Shown in pieces: positions 1 to 7,278 of a stretch of 7,946 nt of DNA. The notes beneath the pieces are model-generated. The model ran no database searches and was not told the origin of the DNA. It saw only the letters and a program-made list of their open reading frames with translations. The translations under genes were made by a program, and so were the position numbers. The stretch covers positions 1 through 7,946 of the forward strand of contig JABJCF010000531.1 in assembly GCA_018665625.1 (NCBI GenBank), read 5' to 3'. The first letter of the stretch is position 1; the number at the start of each line of letters is the position of its first letter. The stretch comes from Nitrospina sp. GTDB lineage: Bacteria; Nitrospinota; Nitrospinia; Nitrospinales; VA-1.

Positions 1-1643
1 ATGATTTTGATTTTAAATTATTTATAGACGACACCCTGAAATTACAATGTATCGAAGATGTCAAAGGGCTTTCCCTTGATGCAATCTTAAGTGCAGTTCA
101 GACAGGCTGGTCGTACAATATGGGAAAACCCAATTATGGAATCCCAGACCTACAGCACCCCAGTATCCAGTCTGAAGGATGGATTATAGATCCTAGTCTA
201 GTTAATGGAATAGCAAAGCCTAAGAACAAATTAGGTAACGAGCTTGCAGAGTTTATCCAAAAAGGTGGGTTGGACTCAAAAAGGTCTTTTAACCTGATGG
301 GTCATATCCAGAGACTATCAAATATTGGTCGAGCATTATCAGGTGAACGTAATTTAAATGCATTACTCGAAATAATTGTAAATGAAGCAAGAGACCTGAC
401 CCATGCTGATGGCGGGACCCTTTATATATTAAAAGATGATGTCCTGGATTTTAAAATTGTACAGAACGAATCATTAAATATATTTATGGGTGGCACGACG
501 GGGAAAGACATAACCTTCCCTCCCGTGGCAAAAAATATGTCCAATGTCTCTGCTTACGTGGCCATAAAGAATATTTCAGTAAACATCCCCGATGTTTATA
601 ATTATGAGCCTTTCGATTTTACCGGACCTAAAAAGTTTGATGAAAAAACGGGTTATCGGACGAAATCCATGCTCGTTGTCCCCCTTACGAACCATGAGGA
701 TGTTGTTATAGGCGTTTTGCAGCTATTAAACGCTCGAGAAATAAAAGATAAAAAAAGGGTCATTGCTTTTTCCCCCGACTACGAAAGTTTGGTCGAATCA
801 CTAGCCTCGCAAGCAGCAGTAGCAGTTAGCAACGCCTCCCTTATAAGTGAATTAAAATCAGCCCATCAAACGTTGGTTGTTGCCCGAGATAAATCTGAAG
901 AGGCTAACCGCGCAAAAAGTAATTTTCTGGCTAACATGAGCCATGAGCTCAGAACTCCCATGAACGCCATAATTGGCTACAGTGAAATGTTATTGGAGGA
1001 TGCAGAAGAAGAGGGGCTAGATGTTTTTCAAGATGATCTGGGGAAAATTCGGTCCTCCGGAAAGCATTTGTTAGGATTGATTAATGAAATCCTCGATTTA
1101 TCCAAAATTGAAGCTGGGAAAATGGAAATCCTACTCGAAAGCTTTGAAATTTCTAAGTTAGTCAAAGAAGTTGAGGGCACAATTCACCCTCTCGCGGAAA
1201 AGGGATCAAATAATCTGGTCATAGATTGTCCTGAGGACGTAGGCTATATGGATGCCGATGAAACCCGAGTCCGCCAAATGTTGCACAACTTATTAAGCAA
1301 TGCATGTAAATTTACAGATAAAGGTACCATTACATTAAAGGTTTTTCGCGATATAAGAGACGACATTGAGTGGGTAAATTTTGCCATCAGTGATACCGGC
1401 ATGGGTATTCCAGCAGATTCTATCAGTAAATTATTCCTGGAGTTTTCTCAAGTCGACAATTCATCGACAAGGAAATTTGGAGGTACCGGACTTGGCCTCG
1501 CAATTAGCAGGAGATTTTGTTTGATGATGGGAGGAGATATCAGAGTAAGAAGTGTTTTGAATGAAGGTTCAACTTTCACCATTTATCTCCCTGTCAAAGT
1601 AATCACCAAAAAAACACTACGACGAAGGCAGAGTGATCGTTAA
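1..1643 (+). CDS. GAF-domain sensor histidine kinase, 5' end beyond window
   Basis: Cytoplasmic-looking sensor kinase that would autophosphorylate a histidine and pass phosphate to a response regulator. The frame stays open from base 3 through the first in-frame ATG at 120, adding 39 codons that read like protein. No Shine-Dalgarno precedes 120, so the gene probably begins outside the window and the visible product is 546 residues. Numbering from the ATG at 120: GAF domain about 75-240; short helical linker 241-265; HisKA with H-box SHELRTP and phospho-acceptor His275; HATPase_c with N-box (Asn390, Asn394), G1 box DTGMG at 425-429, F-box around 439-446 and G2 box GGTGLGL at 454-460. All catalytic boxes look intact. 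The C-terminus is a short basic tail with no receiver domain. No transmembrane segment is visible in this part. No response regulator lies nearby in the window, so it looks like an orphan kinase. The family call is firm; the signal and partner are unknown. Confidence 0.93.
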   Translation, partial: DFDFKLFIDDTLKLQCIEDVKGLSLDAILSAVQTGWSYNMGKPNYGIPDLQHPSIQSEGWIIDPSLVNGIAKPKNKLGNELAEFIQKGGLDSKRSFNLMGHIQRLSNIGRALSGERNLNALLEIIVNEARDLTHADGGTLYILKDDVLDFKIVQNESLNIFMGGTTGKDITFPPVAKNMSNVSAYVAIKNISVNIPDVYNYEPFDFTGPKKFDEKTGYRTKSMLVVPLTNHEDVVIGVLQLLNAREIKDKKRVIAFSPDYESLVESLASQAAVAVSNASLISELKSAHQTLVVARDKSEEANRAKSNFLANMSHELRTPMNAIIGYSEMLLEDAEEEGLDVFQDDLGKIRSSGKHLLGLINEILDLSKIEAGKMEILLESFEISKLVKEVEGTIHPLAEKGSNNLVIDCPEDVGYMDADETRVRQMLHNLLSNACKFTDKGTITLKVFRDIRDDIEWVNFAISDTGMGIPADSISKLFLEFSQVDNSSTRKFGGTGLGLAISRRFCLMMGGDIRVRSVLNEGSTFTIYLPVKVITKKTLRRRQSDR

Positions 1644-1724
1644 ATATTCATCCATCTTTTTTTATGTGTCTAACAAAAATTCAATCCAAACGAAACATCT
1701 CACCATGAACATTTCAAACCTCCT

Positions 1725-2492
1725 TTGACTTTGGATTCCCAAAATCGGTCATCAGACATAGAAAAAAAAATTGTAGAAAGTTTTTCAAAATATGCCCATT
1801 CTTATGACCGCTACGCTCTTTTACAGAGATCCATGGCAGAACGACTGGCCTCTTTTTTACCTCAAAAGCCTCCCGCTCATATTCTTGAGTTAGGTTGTGG
1901 AACAGGAGTTTTTACACGGCATCTATTGACCATGCCTTTAAAAAAACTGACCCTAAATGACATATCCCCTGAAATGATTAAAATATTAAAAACCCGTTTA
2001 TCAACTCCTGATAACACTAAGTTTCTGGTAGGAAATGCAGAAAAAATACCATTGGAAATGGCAGATTTAATCTGCGCCAATGCGGTATTTCAATGGTTCG
2101 AAAATCCCTCAAAAACGTTAACTCGTTTAAAAGGTTCATTGAATAAAAAGGGAACTATAATATTTAGTACGTTTGGCCCGGAAACTTTAGTTGAGTTTCG
2201 CCAAGCCGCAAATATGGTTAGCCCAACAACTCTTTATTCAATCAAACAATGGAAGACTTTTATAAAGAATACTGGGTTTGTGTTGAGTTCATTCGATATG
2301 GAAAAAAGAAAAATTTTCTCTCCAAGCGCTATGAATTTAATAAAGAATCTTCAACAAATTGGGGCAGCACCCATTAAAATGTTTAATGCTGGTGGTTTAA
2401 GAAAACTAATCAGAGATTACGATAAACATTTTTCTACGGATCAGGGAGTTTATGCGACCTGGGAGCTCTACTATTTCTCTATTACCTATTGA
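1725..2492 (+). CDS. bioC: malonyl-ACP O-methyltransferase BioC-like
   Basis: Class I SAM-dependent methyltransferase, 255 residues, close to the usual BioC length. BioC methylates the free carboxyl of malonyl-ACP so that fatty-acid synthesis can build the pimeloyl chain of biotin. The N-terminus (IVESFSKYAHSYDRYALLQ, about 16-34) is the typical BioC opening. Motif I ELGCGTG is at 55-61, the acidic turn NDIS at 78-81, GNAEKIP at 103-109, and ANAVFQWF at 118-125 corresponds to the BioC 'AVQW' segment; FSTFGPETL follows at 147-155. The start is uncertain: TTG at 1725 is chosen because the frame upstream is open back to a TAA at 1671 but holds no ATG, and the next ATG (1832) would remove conserved residues. 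No good Shine-Dalgarno precedes it. Other biotin genes are absent from the window, so this is a stand-alone bioC. Another SAM methyltransferase of the ubiE/BioC group is the main alternative. Confidence 0.82.
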   Translation: MTLDSQNRSSDIEKKIVESFSKYAHSYDRYALLQRSMAERLASFLPQKPPAHILELGCGTGVFTRHLLTMPLKKLTLNDISPEMIKILKTRLSTPDNTKFLVGNAEKIPLEMADLICANAVFQWFENPSKTLTRLKGSLNKKGTIIFSTFGPETLVEFRQAANMVSPTTLYSIKQWKTFIKNTGFVLSSFDMEKRKIFSPSAMNLIKNLQQIGAAPIKMFNAGGLRKLIRDYDKHFSTDQGVYATWELYYFSITY

Positions 2493-2542
2493 TATAGAGA
2501 ATTTATATATAACAAAACAAATCCCCGGCTTTTCCATAAAAG

Positions 2543-4420
2543 ATGACAGCAAAAATTCTCAGTAAAAATCTAGCCCTCCTGAAATCGCTTCATCCAAAAG
2601 CATATGAAAATATTAATAAAGTAATACCAACTCAAAAATTTAAAATATCCGAATCAAATTCTGGTCTCCCAACGCTTTCCTATAAAAATGATAAAGGAAC
2701 TCAAATTTATCTGCTCAGCAAATATGAGCCCCTTCTAGAAGCAAATCGCCTAATCAATTCACTAAATCCGCAAGAGCATACAAACTACATTGTTAGCGGT
2801 ATGGGTTTATGTTATCAAATTATCGAACTGATAAAGCTTGCACCAAAGTCTTCTAGAATTATTGTAATCGAAAGTGACTCGCAACTAGCCAGGCTTGCCT
2901 TTGAAACAAACGATTTAAGCCAGATTTTAAATTATCCAGGCATATCATTTGTTTTCCCCAAGACTGTTGAAGATATTCTGTCAAATTTAGAAACAGATAA
3001 ATTTAATTTTTGTTTAAATGGTTATCAACTGGTCAGACAGAATTCTTTATATGAATTAAACGTAGAGAAAAACAATGAATTACTCGGAGGATTAGAGAAA
3101 TTTTTTCAAGCCACTACGATCGAACTTAAAACCCAAACAGCAAAGTCTAAAATATTTTATAGTAATATTCGCAGAAACTTTTCCAATCTAATATCCAGTA
3201 ATGGCATTAACGCCATAAAAAACTCTTTTCCAAATATTCCAGCTATTATTTGTTCAGCAGGTCCCTCACTCGATAAAAACATTCAATATCTAAAAGCTAA
3301 AAGAGATAATTTTATTTTAATATCAGCGGCAACGGCACTGAAACCCTTATTAAAAAATGGAGTTGCACCTGACTTCGTGGTCGCTATTGATCCAGATGAC
3401 TTAACAACTCGTTTTTTCGATTTCCAGGCAGAATTAGACAATACCTGGCTTATTTACGATCCTGTAGTTCCTTCTATTATTCCAGAGTTCTTTAAAGAGA
3501 AACGCCTTGCTTATGATTCGTCAGTTAATTTAGCCCAATGGTTAAAGATACATATAGGGGCATATGGCTCTCTAGGTAAAGTGTTTTCCGTAGCACATGC
3601 GGGCTTTGAACTTTCCAGTTCAATTGGATGCTCACCCATCTTATTCATTGGGCAAGACCTTTCTTTTACAGGCAACCGTCTGCACTCAAGATACTCATAT
3701 TATTACCAGGAAAGAGAAAATTTGATGGGGACCATAGAGACGATGAGAAATTTGGATGAGAAAAAATTTCGTCAGTATTCTGGGAATTTATTGGAGGGAT
3801 TAAATATATTTGGCAGCCAAATAACTACAACGTTAGCTCTAGACACTTATGCGGAAATGTTATCCAGTTCGTTTAAGAATAATCTGAAAGTTTTTAATGC
3901 TACGGAAGGAGGTCTAGGAATTAAAGGAACCAAAAATATATCATTACGTGAAGCTATTAATACTTATTGCACGGAAAATATTTCAGCCCTTAAAACGAAA
4001 ACCCTAAATTCCCTGCCATCCAAATCGCTTGAGATTGAAAAAATTAATAAGGCGGCAAAAATTAAACTTAATTATTTTAGAGATTTTTCCAACCAATTAG
4101 ATGAACTTGAAACGGAAGTTAAGCAAAGTCATCCCCTATCGGACAGTACCAAAGAACATTTTGTACAAAAAATGAGGACAACCATTCAAGAGCTACTAGA
4201 CAATGAAGAAGCGACTTTACTTCTCCAGGGCTATGACTATTCGGGGTTCGCTATTTGGAATCAAAAATCAAACGAAATCGTGAAAAAGAAACTGGCTGTT
4301 GAAACCAAGAACCTTCTCGAAGAAGAGTTTCAACGAGATCAAAACTTCCTTAATGTTTTAAAAAACTCAGTAAAGTTTCATTTAGATGTTTTTTCCAGTT
4401 TGGCAAATGAGGGCAATTAA
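2543..4420 (+). CDS. DUF115 / Maf-type (MptE-like) protein, probable glycosyltransferase
   Basis: A 625-residue protein of the Maf/DUF115 family. Characterised relatives (motility accessory factors of Campylobacter, Aeromonas and Magnetospirillum) are linked to adding nonulosonic acids to flagellin; other members are annotated 6-hydroxymethylpterin pyrophosphokinase MptE-like from distant similarity. Seen here: an N-terminal Rossmann-like stretch (SGMGLCYQI 85-93, IIVIESD 106-112), the family signature SAGPSLD at 238-244, PDFVVAIDP at 276-284, and LFIGQDLSF with a following LHS at 367-382. Then comes the NATEGG motif at 452-457 and a long helical C-terminal tail (about 490-620), poor in conserved motifs. 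Length matches Maf proteins. No signal peptide or membrane segment is apparent, so it is cytoplasmic. It begins 50 bases after the methyltransferase with no recognisable Shine-Dalgarno. No flagellin or sugar-biosynthesis gene is in the window, so the acceptor cannot be named. Confidence 0.85.
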   Translation: MTAKILSKNLALLKSLHPKAYENINKVIPTQKFKISESNSGLPTLSYKNDKGTQIYLLSKYEPLLEANRLINSLNPQEHTNYIVSGMGLCYQIIELIKLAPKSSRIIVIESDSQLARLAFETNDLSQILNYPGISFVFPKTVEDILSNLETDKFNFCLNGYQLVRQNSLYELNVEKNNELLGGLEKFFQATTIELKTQTAKSKIFYSNIRRNFSNLISSNGINAIKNSFPNIPAIICSAGPSLDKNIQYLKAKRDNFILISAATALKPLLKNGVAPDFVVAIDPDDLTTRFFDFQAELDNTWLIYDPVVPSIIPEFFKEKRLAYDSSVNLAQWLKIHIGAYGSLGKVFSVAHAGFELSSSIGCSPILFIGQDLSFTGNRLHSRYSYYYQERENLMGTIETMRNLDEKKFRQYSGNLLEGLNIFGSQITTTLALDTYAEMLSSSFKNNLKVFNATEGGLGIKGTKNISLREAINTYCTENISALKTKTLNSLPSKSLEIEKINKAAKIKLNYFRDFSNQLDELETEVKQSHPLSDSTKEHFVQKMRTTIQELLDNEEATLLLQGYDYSGFAIWNQKSNEIVKKKLAVETKNLLEEEFQRDQNFLNVLKNSVKFHLDVFSSLANEGN

Positions 4421-4509
4421 TTTTTTTTAGTCGTCTGAAATGTCAATATGCACAATTGGCCCGCAAAGGTAGAAAACATCATAAAAGCTTAAATTTCAAT
4501 GAATTACTA

Positions 4510-4538
4510 TTGACATAAATTCCATTTTAACTTATCAT
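4510..4538 (+). promoter_or_regulatory. sigma-70-type promoter for the 62-residue gene
   Basis: A perfect TTGACA (4510-4515) is followed after exactly 17 bases by TATCAT (4533-4538), which matches TATAAT at five of six positions. The transcript would start near 4545, giving a leader of about 32 bases before the ATG at 4577. This is the best promoter visible in the window. Confidence 0.75.
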
Positions 4539-4566
4539 TACACCATCTAATAAATTTCAAACAGAT

Positions 4567-4571
4567 GGAGG
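4567..4571 (+). promoter_or_regulatory. Shine-Dalgarno GGAGG selecting the 4577 start
   Basis: GGAGG ends five bases before the ATG at 4577, which is ideal spacing. The in-frame ATG at 4565 lies partly inside this site and has no Shine-Dalgarno of its own, so 4577 is preferred. Confidence 0.8.
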
Positions 4572-4576
4572 CACGC

Positions 4577-4765
4577 ATGGAAGCTTTGCATGGCAAAAAT
4601 ATGCCCTCGCCTGAAGATGATTTCTCATCAGCCCAAAAAGATAACTTGGAAGCGTTTGAGAATGATCTTCGGGAGGAAAATTTACGTTTGATGAGAAATC
4701 TATGTTTACAAGAAATGATAGGTAAGGCCAAGAGAAATGACCCTGATGTATGGCCTTTCAAATAG
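4577..4765 (+). CDS. small protein of unknown function, 62 residues
   Basis: I do not recognise this protein. It is soluble and highly charged, with no signal peptide, membrane helix or cysteine pair. The N-terminal third is acidic and probably flexible (PSPEDD at 10-15). It is followed by a stretch rich in Leu, Glu, Asn and Arg (about 23-52) that should be a long amphipathic helix, and the protein ends in a distinctive DPDVWPFK. Its reality rests on the surrounding signals: a near-consensus promoter, a GGAGG at ideal spacing and a strong hairpin terminator just after the stop. It is apparently monocistronic and convergent with the redoxin. The longer minus-strand ORF covering this region lacks comparable signals. 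A regulatory or protein-binding role is possible but is only a guess. Confidence 0.75.
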   Translation: MEALHGKNMPSPEDDFSSAQKDNLEAFENDLREENLRLMRNLCLQEMIGKAKRNDPDVWPFK

Positions 4766-4768
4766 TTT

Positions 4769-4818
4769 AAAAAGCAGTTGTTCGAGACCCCAGAAATTAC
4801 TCGGACAACAGCTTTTTT
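4769..4818. terminator. bidirectional intrinsic terminator
   Basis: Arms 4769-4786 and 4800-4817 pair over 18 positions, with one mismatch (4776) and one position (4782) that pairs as G-U on one strand only, around a 13-base loop. A run of six T follows on the plus strand (4813-4818) and a run of five T on the minus strand (complement of 4769-4773). It can end both the small-protein transcript and the redoxin transcript. Its right arm lies inside the last six codons of the redoxin gene and the loop contains the redoxin stop. Confidence 0.85.
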
Positions 4819-5453
4819 ATTTCCGTGCCCAGTCCAAACCCTGCCCCAAACCATTTACCACGAAGTATACCCTCTTTATCAATTAATATTGTCGAAGGGG
4901 TTCCGCGTAACTGATAATTCTCGAAGGTCTCTGCAGTAAATTTTTTATCTTTATAATAATTGACTACCTGTTCCGTTATTTTATTCTGAGTCACCTCTGG
5001 TAATTGAGAGAAATCAGGGAAATCTCTATCAATCATTTTTCTGGCAGCTTCATTGGCTTTATTAGGGTCTGCTGGAGTAATTTTATCCCAGGCAATAGCA
5101 AAAGGTATTTTATAAGAGAGGCGATTATTATCAAGCAATCCCTGGCTTCCTAAACCATACAAAGTTTCTCCAACCACTTCCCCATGTTTGACCAACTTTT
5201 TCAAGTTCTCCAAATTATTCAATTGATAATCTTCAAAAGCTGTAGCCAAACCCCAAAAAATAACAGGTTCATCACGACACATATTATATGAATCAAGGAT
5301 TTCAGGAAAACCAGCGCTAAAACACCCCGGGCAGTTAACCTGAAAAACTTTTATAACAATTATTTTACCTCTTTCCATGCTGATATTTGAGGGTTCACCT
5401 TGAACCCATTCAGAAACTTCTATATCGGGAGCCATCTCGCTAATTTGAGACAT
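4797..5453 (-). CDS. thioredoxin-fold redoxin (TlpA/AhpC-TSA-like) with CPGC motif
   Basis: A 218-residue thioredoxin-fold protein, probably a thiol-disulfide reductase or peroxiredoxin-like enzyme. The active-site-type motif is NCPGCF, with Cys41 and Cys44, after strand IIVIKVFQV (31-39). A second strand is VIFWGLA (64-70). The cis-proline segment RGTPSTILID lies at 183-192, followed by KEGILRG, as in TlpA-like proteins. About 110 residues separate the second strand from the cis-Pro, a much larger insertion than in ordinary thioredoxins. No signal peptide is seen, so the sequence suggests a cytoplasmic location, unusual for the TlpA group. Start choice: a GTG at 5468 is in frame, but GAGGA at 5466-5462 sits 8 bases before ATG 5453 and overlaps that GTG, so 5453 is preferred. 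It overlaps the end of the upstream lipoprotein gene by 14 bases, implying one operon with coupled translation. The enzymatic direction and substrate are unknown. Confidence 0.85.
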   Translation of the reverse strand: MSQISEMAPDIEVSEWVQGEPSNISMERGKIIVIKVFQVNCPGCFSAGFPEILDSYNMCRDEPVIFWGLATAFEDYQLNNLENLKKLVKHGEVVGETLYGLGSQGLLDNNRLSYKIPFAIAWDKITPADPNKANEAARKMIDRDFPDFSQLPEVTQNKITEQVVNYYKDKKFTAETFENYQLRGTPSTILIDKEGILRGKWFGAGFGLGTEIKKLLSE

Positions 5454-6267
5454 GAGTTGAATCCTCACTAATATTTGTCACCAAACGCTTAATCAAAGTC
5501 TTCATTCTCTCAGGCGGATTACTATTTAAAGCTTGATCCAGCAAAAAGAGCGCCCTACTTTTTTCTCCCTGAAGATTATGAATGACTCCAAGCATTACAT
5601 AGGAGTTAAAGAGTTTATCTCCCATAGGAAAATCATCTAATATTTTTTGAAAATGTTTTTGTGCGTTCGAGAATTTTTTTAATCTGTAAAAAGATGAACC
5701 TATTCCAAAATGGATATTATCTTCTAAAAATTTGGGTGGGTTTTTCTTAAAAAGTCTATTAAATAGCTTCAAGCTTGTATCATATTTGCCATCGCTAAAC
5801 GCCTTCATAGCGGATTTGTAATCATTGCTGGAAAATATAACAGGAGGCTTGACCTTTGAAAGAATTCTTAATGTTTCTTTATGTTCATCGTATTTAACAC
5901 GAGTATTTTTTAGATCCTCTTTCATTATTTCGTTGCGAGCAATTTCTTTATTTATTCGGCTTGAAAATTCACTGTCAGAGTTACGGATATTTGAATCTGT
6001 TTTGCGAATTAAATCATCCATAGTGGACTCTTGGGCCGACAATGAGCCTTGGTTTATAAAAAGTCTCTCTATCTCATTAGTCAGATTATCTAAGTGCTGT
6101 TGGTTTTCCCTTCTTTTAGCGAGGGTTTCTTTGTCAGGGGGTTCCCAAACATGCATTTCAGTTGGATTTGCATTCCAATTCGTGGGGGCGGACGGCAAGT
6201 AGCCACCGCAAGCCGTGAATAGGCTCGCAAAAATAAAAACAATTAATGTCAGAAAAATATTTTTCAT
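5440..6267 (-). CDS. outer-envelope lipoprotein with coiled coil and TPR repeats (CpoB/YbgF-like architecture)
   Basis: A 275-residue predicted lipoprotein. Residues 1-20 are a lipoprotein signal: basic start, hydrophobic core, then lipobox LFTAC with Cys20 and GG after it, which favours outer-membrane retention. A Pro/Asn-rich linker (about 22-44) is followed by a charged helical, probably coiled-coil region (about 46-138). Three TPR-like units occupy about 148-180, 183-216 and 218-252, with typical KYDTSLKLF and KFSNAQKHF cores. The coiled coil plus C-terminal TPR layout recalls CpoB/YbgF of the Tol-Pal system and other envelope scaffold proteins. However, those are usually not lipoproteins, and no tol or pal gene is nearby. 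It is first in a two-gene unit with the redoxin. The Shine-Dalgarno is weak (an AGG only three bases from the ATG). The specific role is unknown; the architecture call is firm. Confidence 0.85.
   Translation of the reverse strand: MKNIFLTLIVFIFASLFTACGGYLPSAPTNWNANPTEMHVWEPPDKETLAKRRENQQHLDNLTNEIERLFINQGSLSAQESTMDDLIRKTDSNIRNSDSEFSSRINKEIARNEIMKEDLKNTRVKYDEHKETLRILSKVKPPVIFSSNDYKSAMKAFSDGKYDTSLKLFNRLFKKNPPKFLEDNIHFGIGSSFYRLKKFSNAQKHFQKILDDFPMGDKLFNSYVMLGVIHNLQGEKSRALFLLDQALNSNPPERMKTLIKRLVTNISEDSTHVSN
5462..5466 (-). promoter_or_regulatory. Shine-Dalgarno GAGGA deciding the redoxin start
   Basis: On the minus strand GAGGA lies 8 bases before ATG 5453 and inside the last codons of the lipoprotein gene. 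The alternative GTG start at 5468 has nothing similar upstream. Confidence 0.65.
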
Positions 6268-6288
6268 AGGCCTGCAAAGTTATATAAT
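6261..6288 (+). promoter_or_regulatory. candidate promoter for the J-protein gene
   Basis: A perfect TATAAT at 6283-6288 is preceded, 16 bases upstream, by TTTTCA (6261-6266), which matches TTGACA at four positions. It lies in the divergent spacer and would give a leader of about 50 bases. The region is so AT-rich that a chance -10 is possible. Confidence 0.4.
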
Positions 6289-6346
6289 CACATATTACTG
6301 ACTTAGTTTAGACAAAATCCCCTTAATATTCAACCCTTTACAAATA

Positions 6347-7243
6347 ATGAAAGATTATTACTCCGTTTTAGGTATTAAAAAAGGTTCTTCCGACGATGAT
6401 ATTAAAAAGGCATATCGCAAGCTTGCCATGAAATATCATCCAGACAGAAATGAAGGAGATTCCAAAGCTGAAAGTAAATTTAAAGATATTAGCGAAGCCT
6501 ATGCTGTTCTAAGTGACCAAAAAAAGCGTCGCGAATACGACCAAGTAGGTTCAGAAGGGTTTCATCAAAAATTTTCACAAGAGGATATTTTCCGAGACTT
6601 TGATATCAACGATATCCTCAAAGGGTTTGGATTTGGGTCTGGCTCAGGGAACCCCTATCATGAACAGGGAGGCTTTTCTGGTGGAGGTGGTTTTGGCAAC
6701 CGCTTTAACCGTCAACCCCAAAGCCCTCCTCTTCCACCTCTTGTAAAAGAACTTTCTATAAGTTTTGAAGAGGCCGCATTAGGCGCGCAAAGAAATATTT
6801 CTATTTCACGAAATGGGAAGGTTGAAGAAACCAGTATTAAAATTCCAGCAGGAATCACCGACGCAAAAACCCTGCGATTGAAAGGAAAAGGTCATTTAGG
6901 ACCCGATGGTAAAACCTTAGGTGATTTACATTTAAAAATTAGAGTACAACAACATCCTCTTTATAGGCGTGAGGATCGAAATATTGTCATCGACTCTGAA
7001 ATCAAATTGACCGATGCAATTTTAGGTACTACCATTGAAGTCCAAACAATAAATGGGATTAAGGGAGTCAAAATCCCACCGGGGACACAAAACAATGCGA
7101 AATTACGTTTAAAAGGGGTCGGCATAAAATCTTCATCAGGAACTCAGGGTGACCAAGTGGTAAATATTAAAATAATGATTCCTAAAAAATTAACAGAAGA
7201 GCAAATAAAACACATGCAATTTTTAAGGGATACCGGTATTTAA
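6347..7243 (+). CDS. class II DnaJ/CbpA-like co-chaperone
   Basis: A 298-residue J-domain protein that would stimulate the ATPase of DnaK and deliver substrates to it in the cytoplasm. The J-domain covers about 3-66, with the essential HPD at 31-33 inside KYHPDR. A Gly/Phe-rich linker follows (about 68-122, with repeated GFG and a GGGG run). Two tandem DnaJ C-terminal beta domains span about 132-283, including [16 protein letters not shown] and VKIPPGTQ. The four CxxCxGxG zinc-finger repeats of classical DnaJ are absent, which places it in class II with CbpA; length also fits. No Shine-Dalgarno is visible before the ATG. The ferredoxin gene follows after 35 bases, so the two are probably cotranscribed. 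No dnaK or grpE is in the window, so it is likely an accessory rather than the main DnaJ. Confidence 0.93.
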   Translation: MKDYYSVLGIKKGSSDDDIKKAYRKLAMKYHPDRNEGDSKAESKFKDISEAYAVLSDQKKRREYDQVGSEGFHQKFSQEDIFRDFDINDILKGFGFGSGSGNPYHEQGGFSGGGGFGNRFNRQPQSPPLPPLVKELSISFEEAALGAQRNISISRNGKVEETSIKIPAGITDAKTLRLKGKGHLGPDGKTLGDLHLKIRVQQHPLYRREDRNIVIDSEIKLTDAILGTTIEVQTINGIKGVKIPPGTQNNAKLRLKGVGIKSSSGTQGDQVVNIKIMIPKKLTEEQIKHMQFLRDTGI

Positions 7244-7265
7244 AGTTTTTTAAATTATATTTATT

Positions 7266-7272
7266 AAGGGAG
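7266..7272 (+). promoter_or_regulatory. Shine-Dalgarno for the ferredoxin GTG start
   Basis: AAGGGAG ends six bases before GTG 7279, supporting this non-ATG start. The following codons (ANVFFKTD) open the ferredoxin beta strand directly. Confidence 0.7.
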
Positions 7273-7278
7273 TAAATA

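Noticed and set aside
1877..2080. Minus-strand ORF inside bioC
   Set aside because: Shadow of the methyltransferase motif I region; no family features or start signal.
4421..4509. Terminator after the DUF115 gene
   Set aside because: A run of eight T follows the stop, but I see no stable hairpin before it.
4565..4576. Earlier ATG for the small gene (66-residue form)
   Set aside because: The GGAGG at 4567-4571 overlaps this codon and fits ATG 4577; nothing like a Shine-Dalgarno lies before 4565.
4507..4854. Minus-strand ORF of 115 codons covering the small gene
   Set aside because: It runs antisense through the promoter, the small gene and the terminator, overlaps the redoxin end, has an unnatural Cys/Ser/Arg-rich composition and no Shine-Dalgarno.
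5825..6202. Plus-strand ORF inside the lipoprotein gene
   Set aside because: Antisense to the coiled-coil region; Ser/Leu-rich composition typical of a shadow frame, and the opposite strand has a clear signal peptide and TPRs.
6268..6346. Minus-strand promoter for the lipoprotein-redoxin pair
   Set aside because: Several TATA-like strings exist, but none has a reasonable -35 at 16-18 bases, so no site is assigned.
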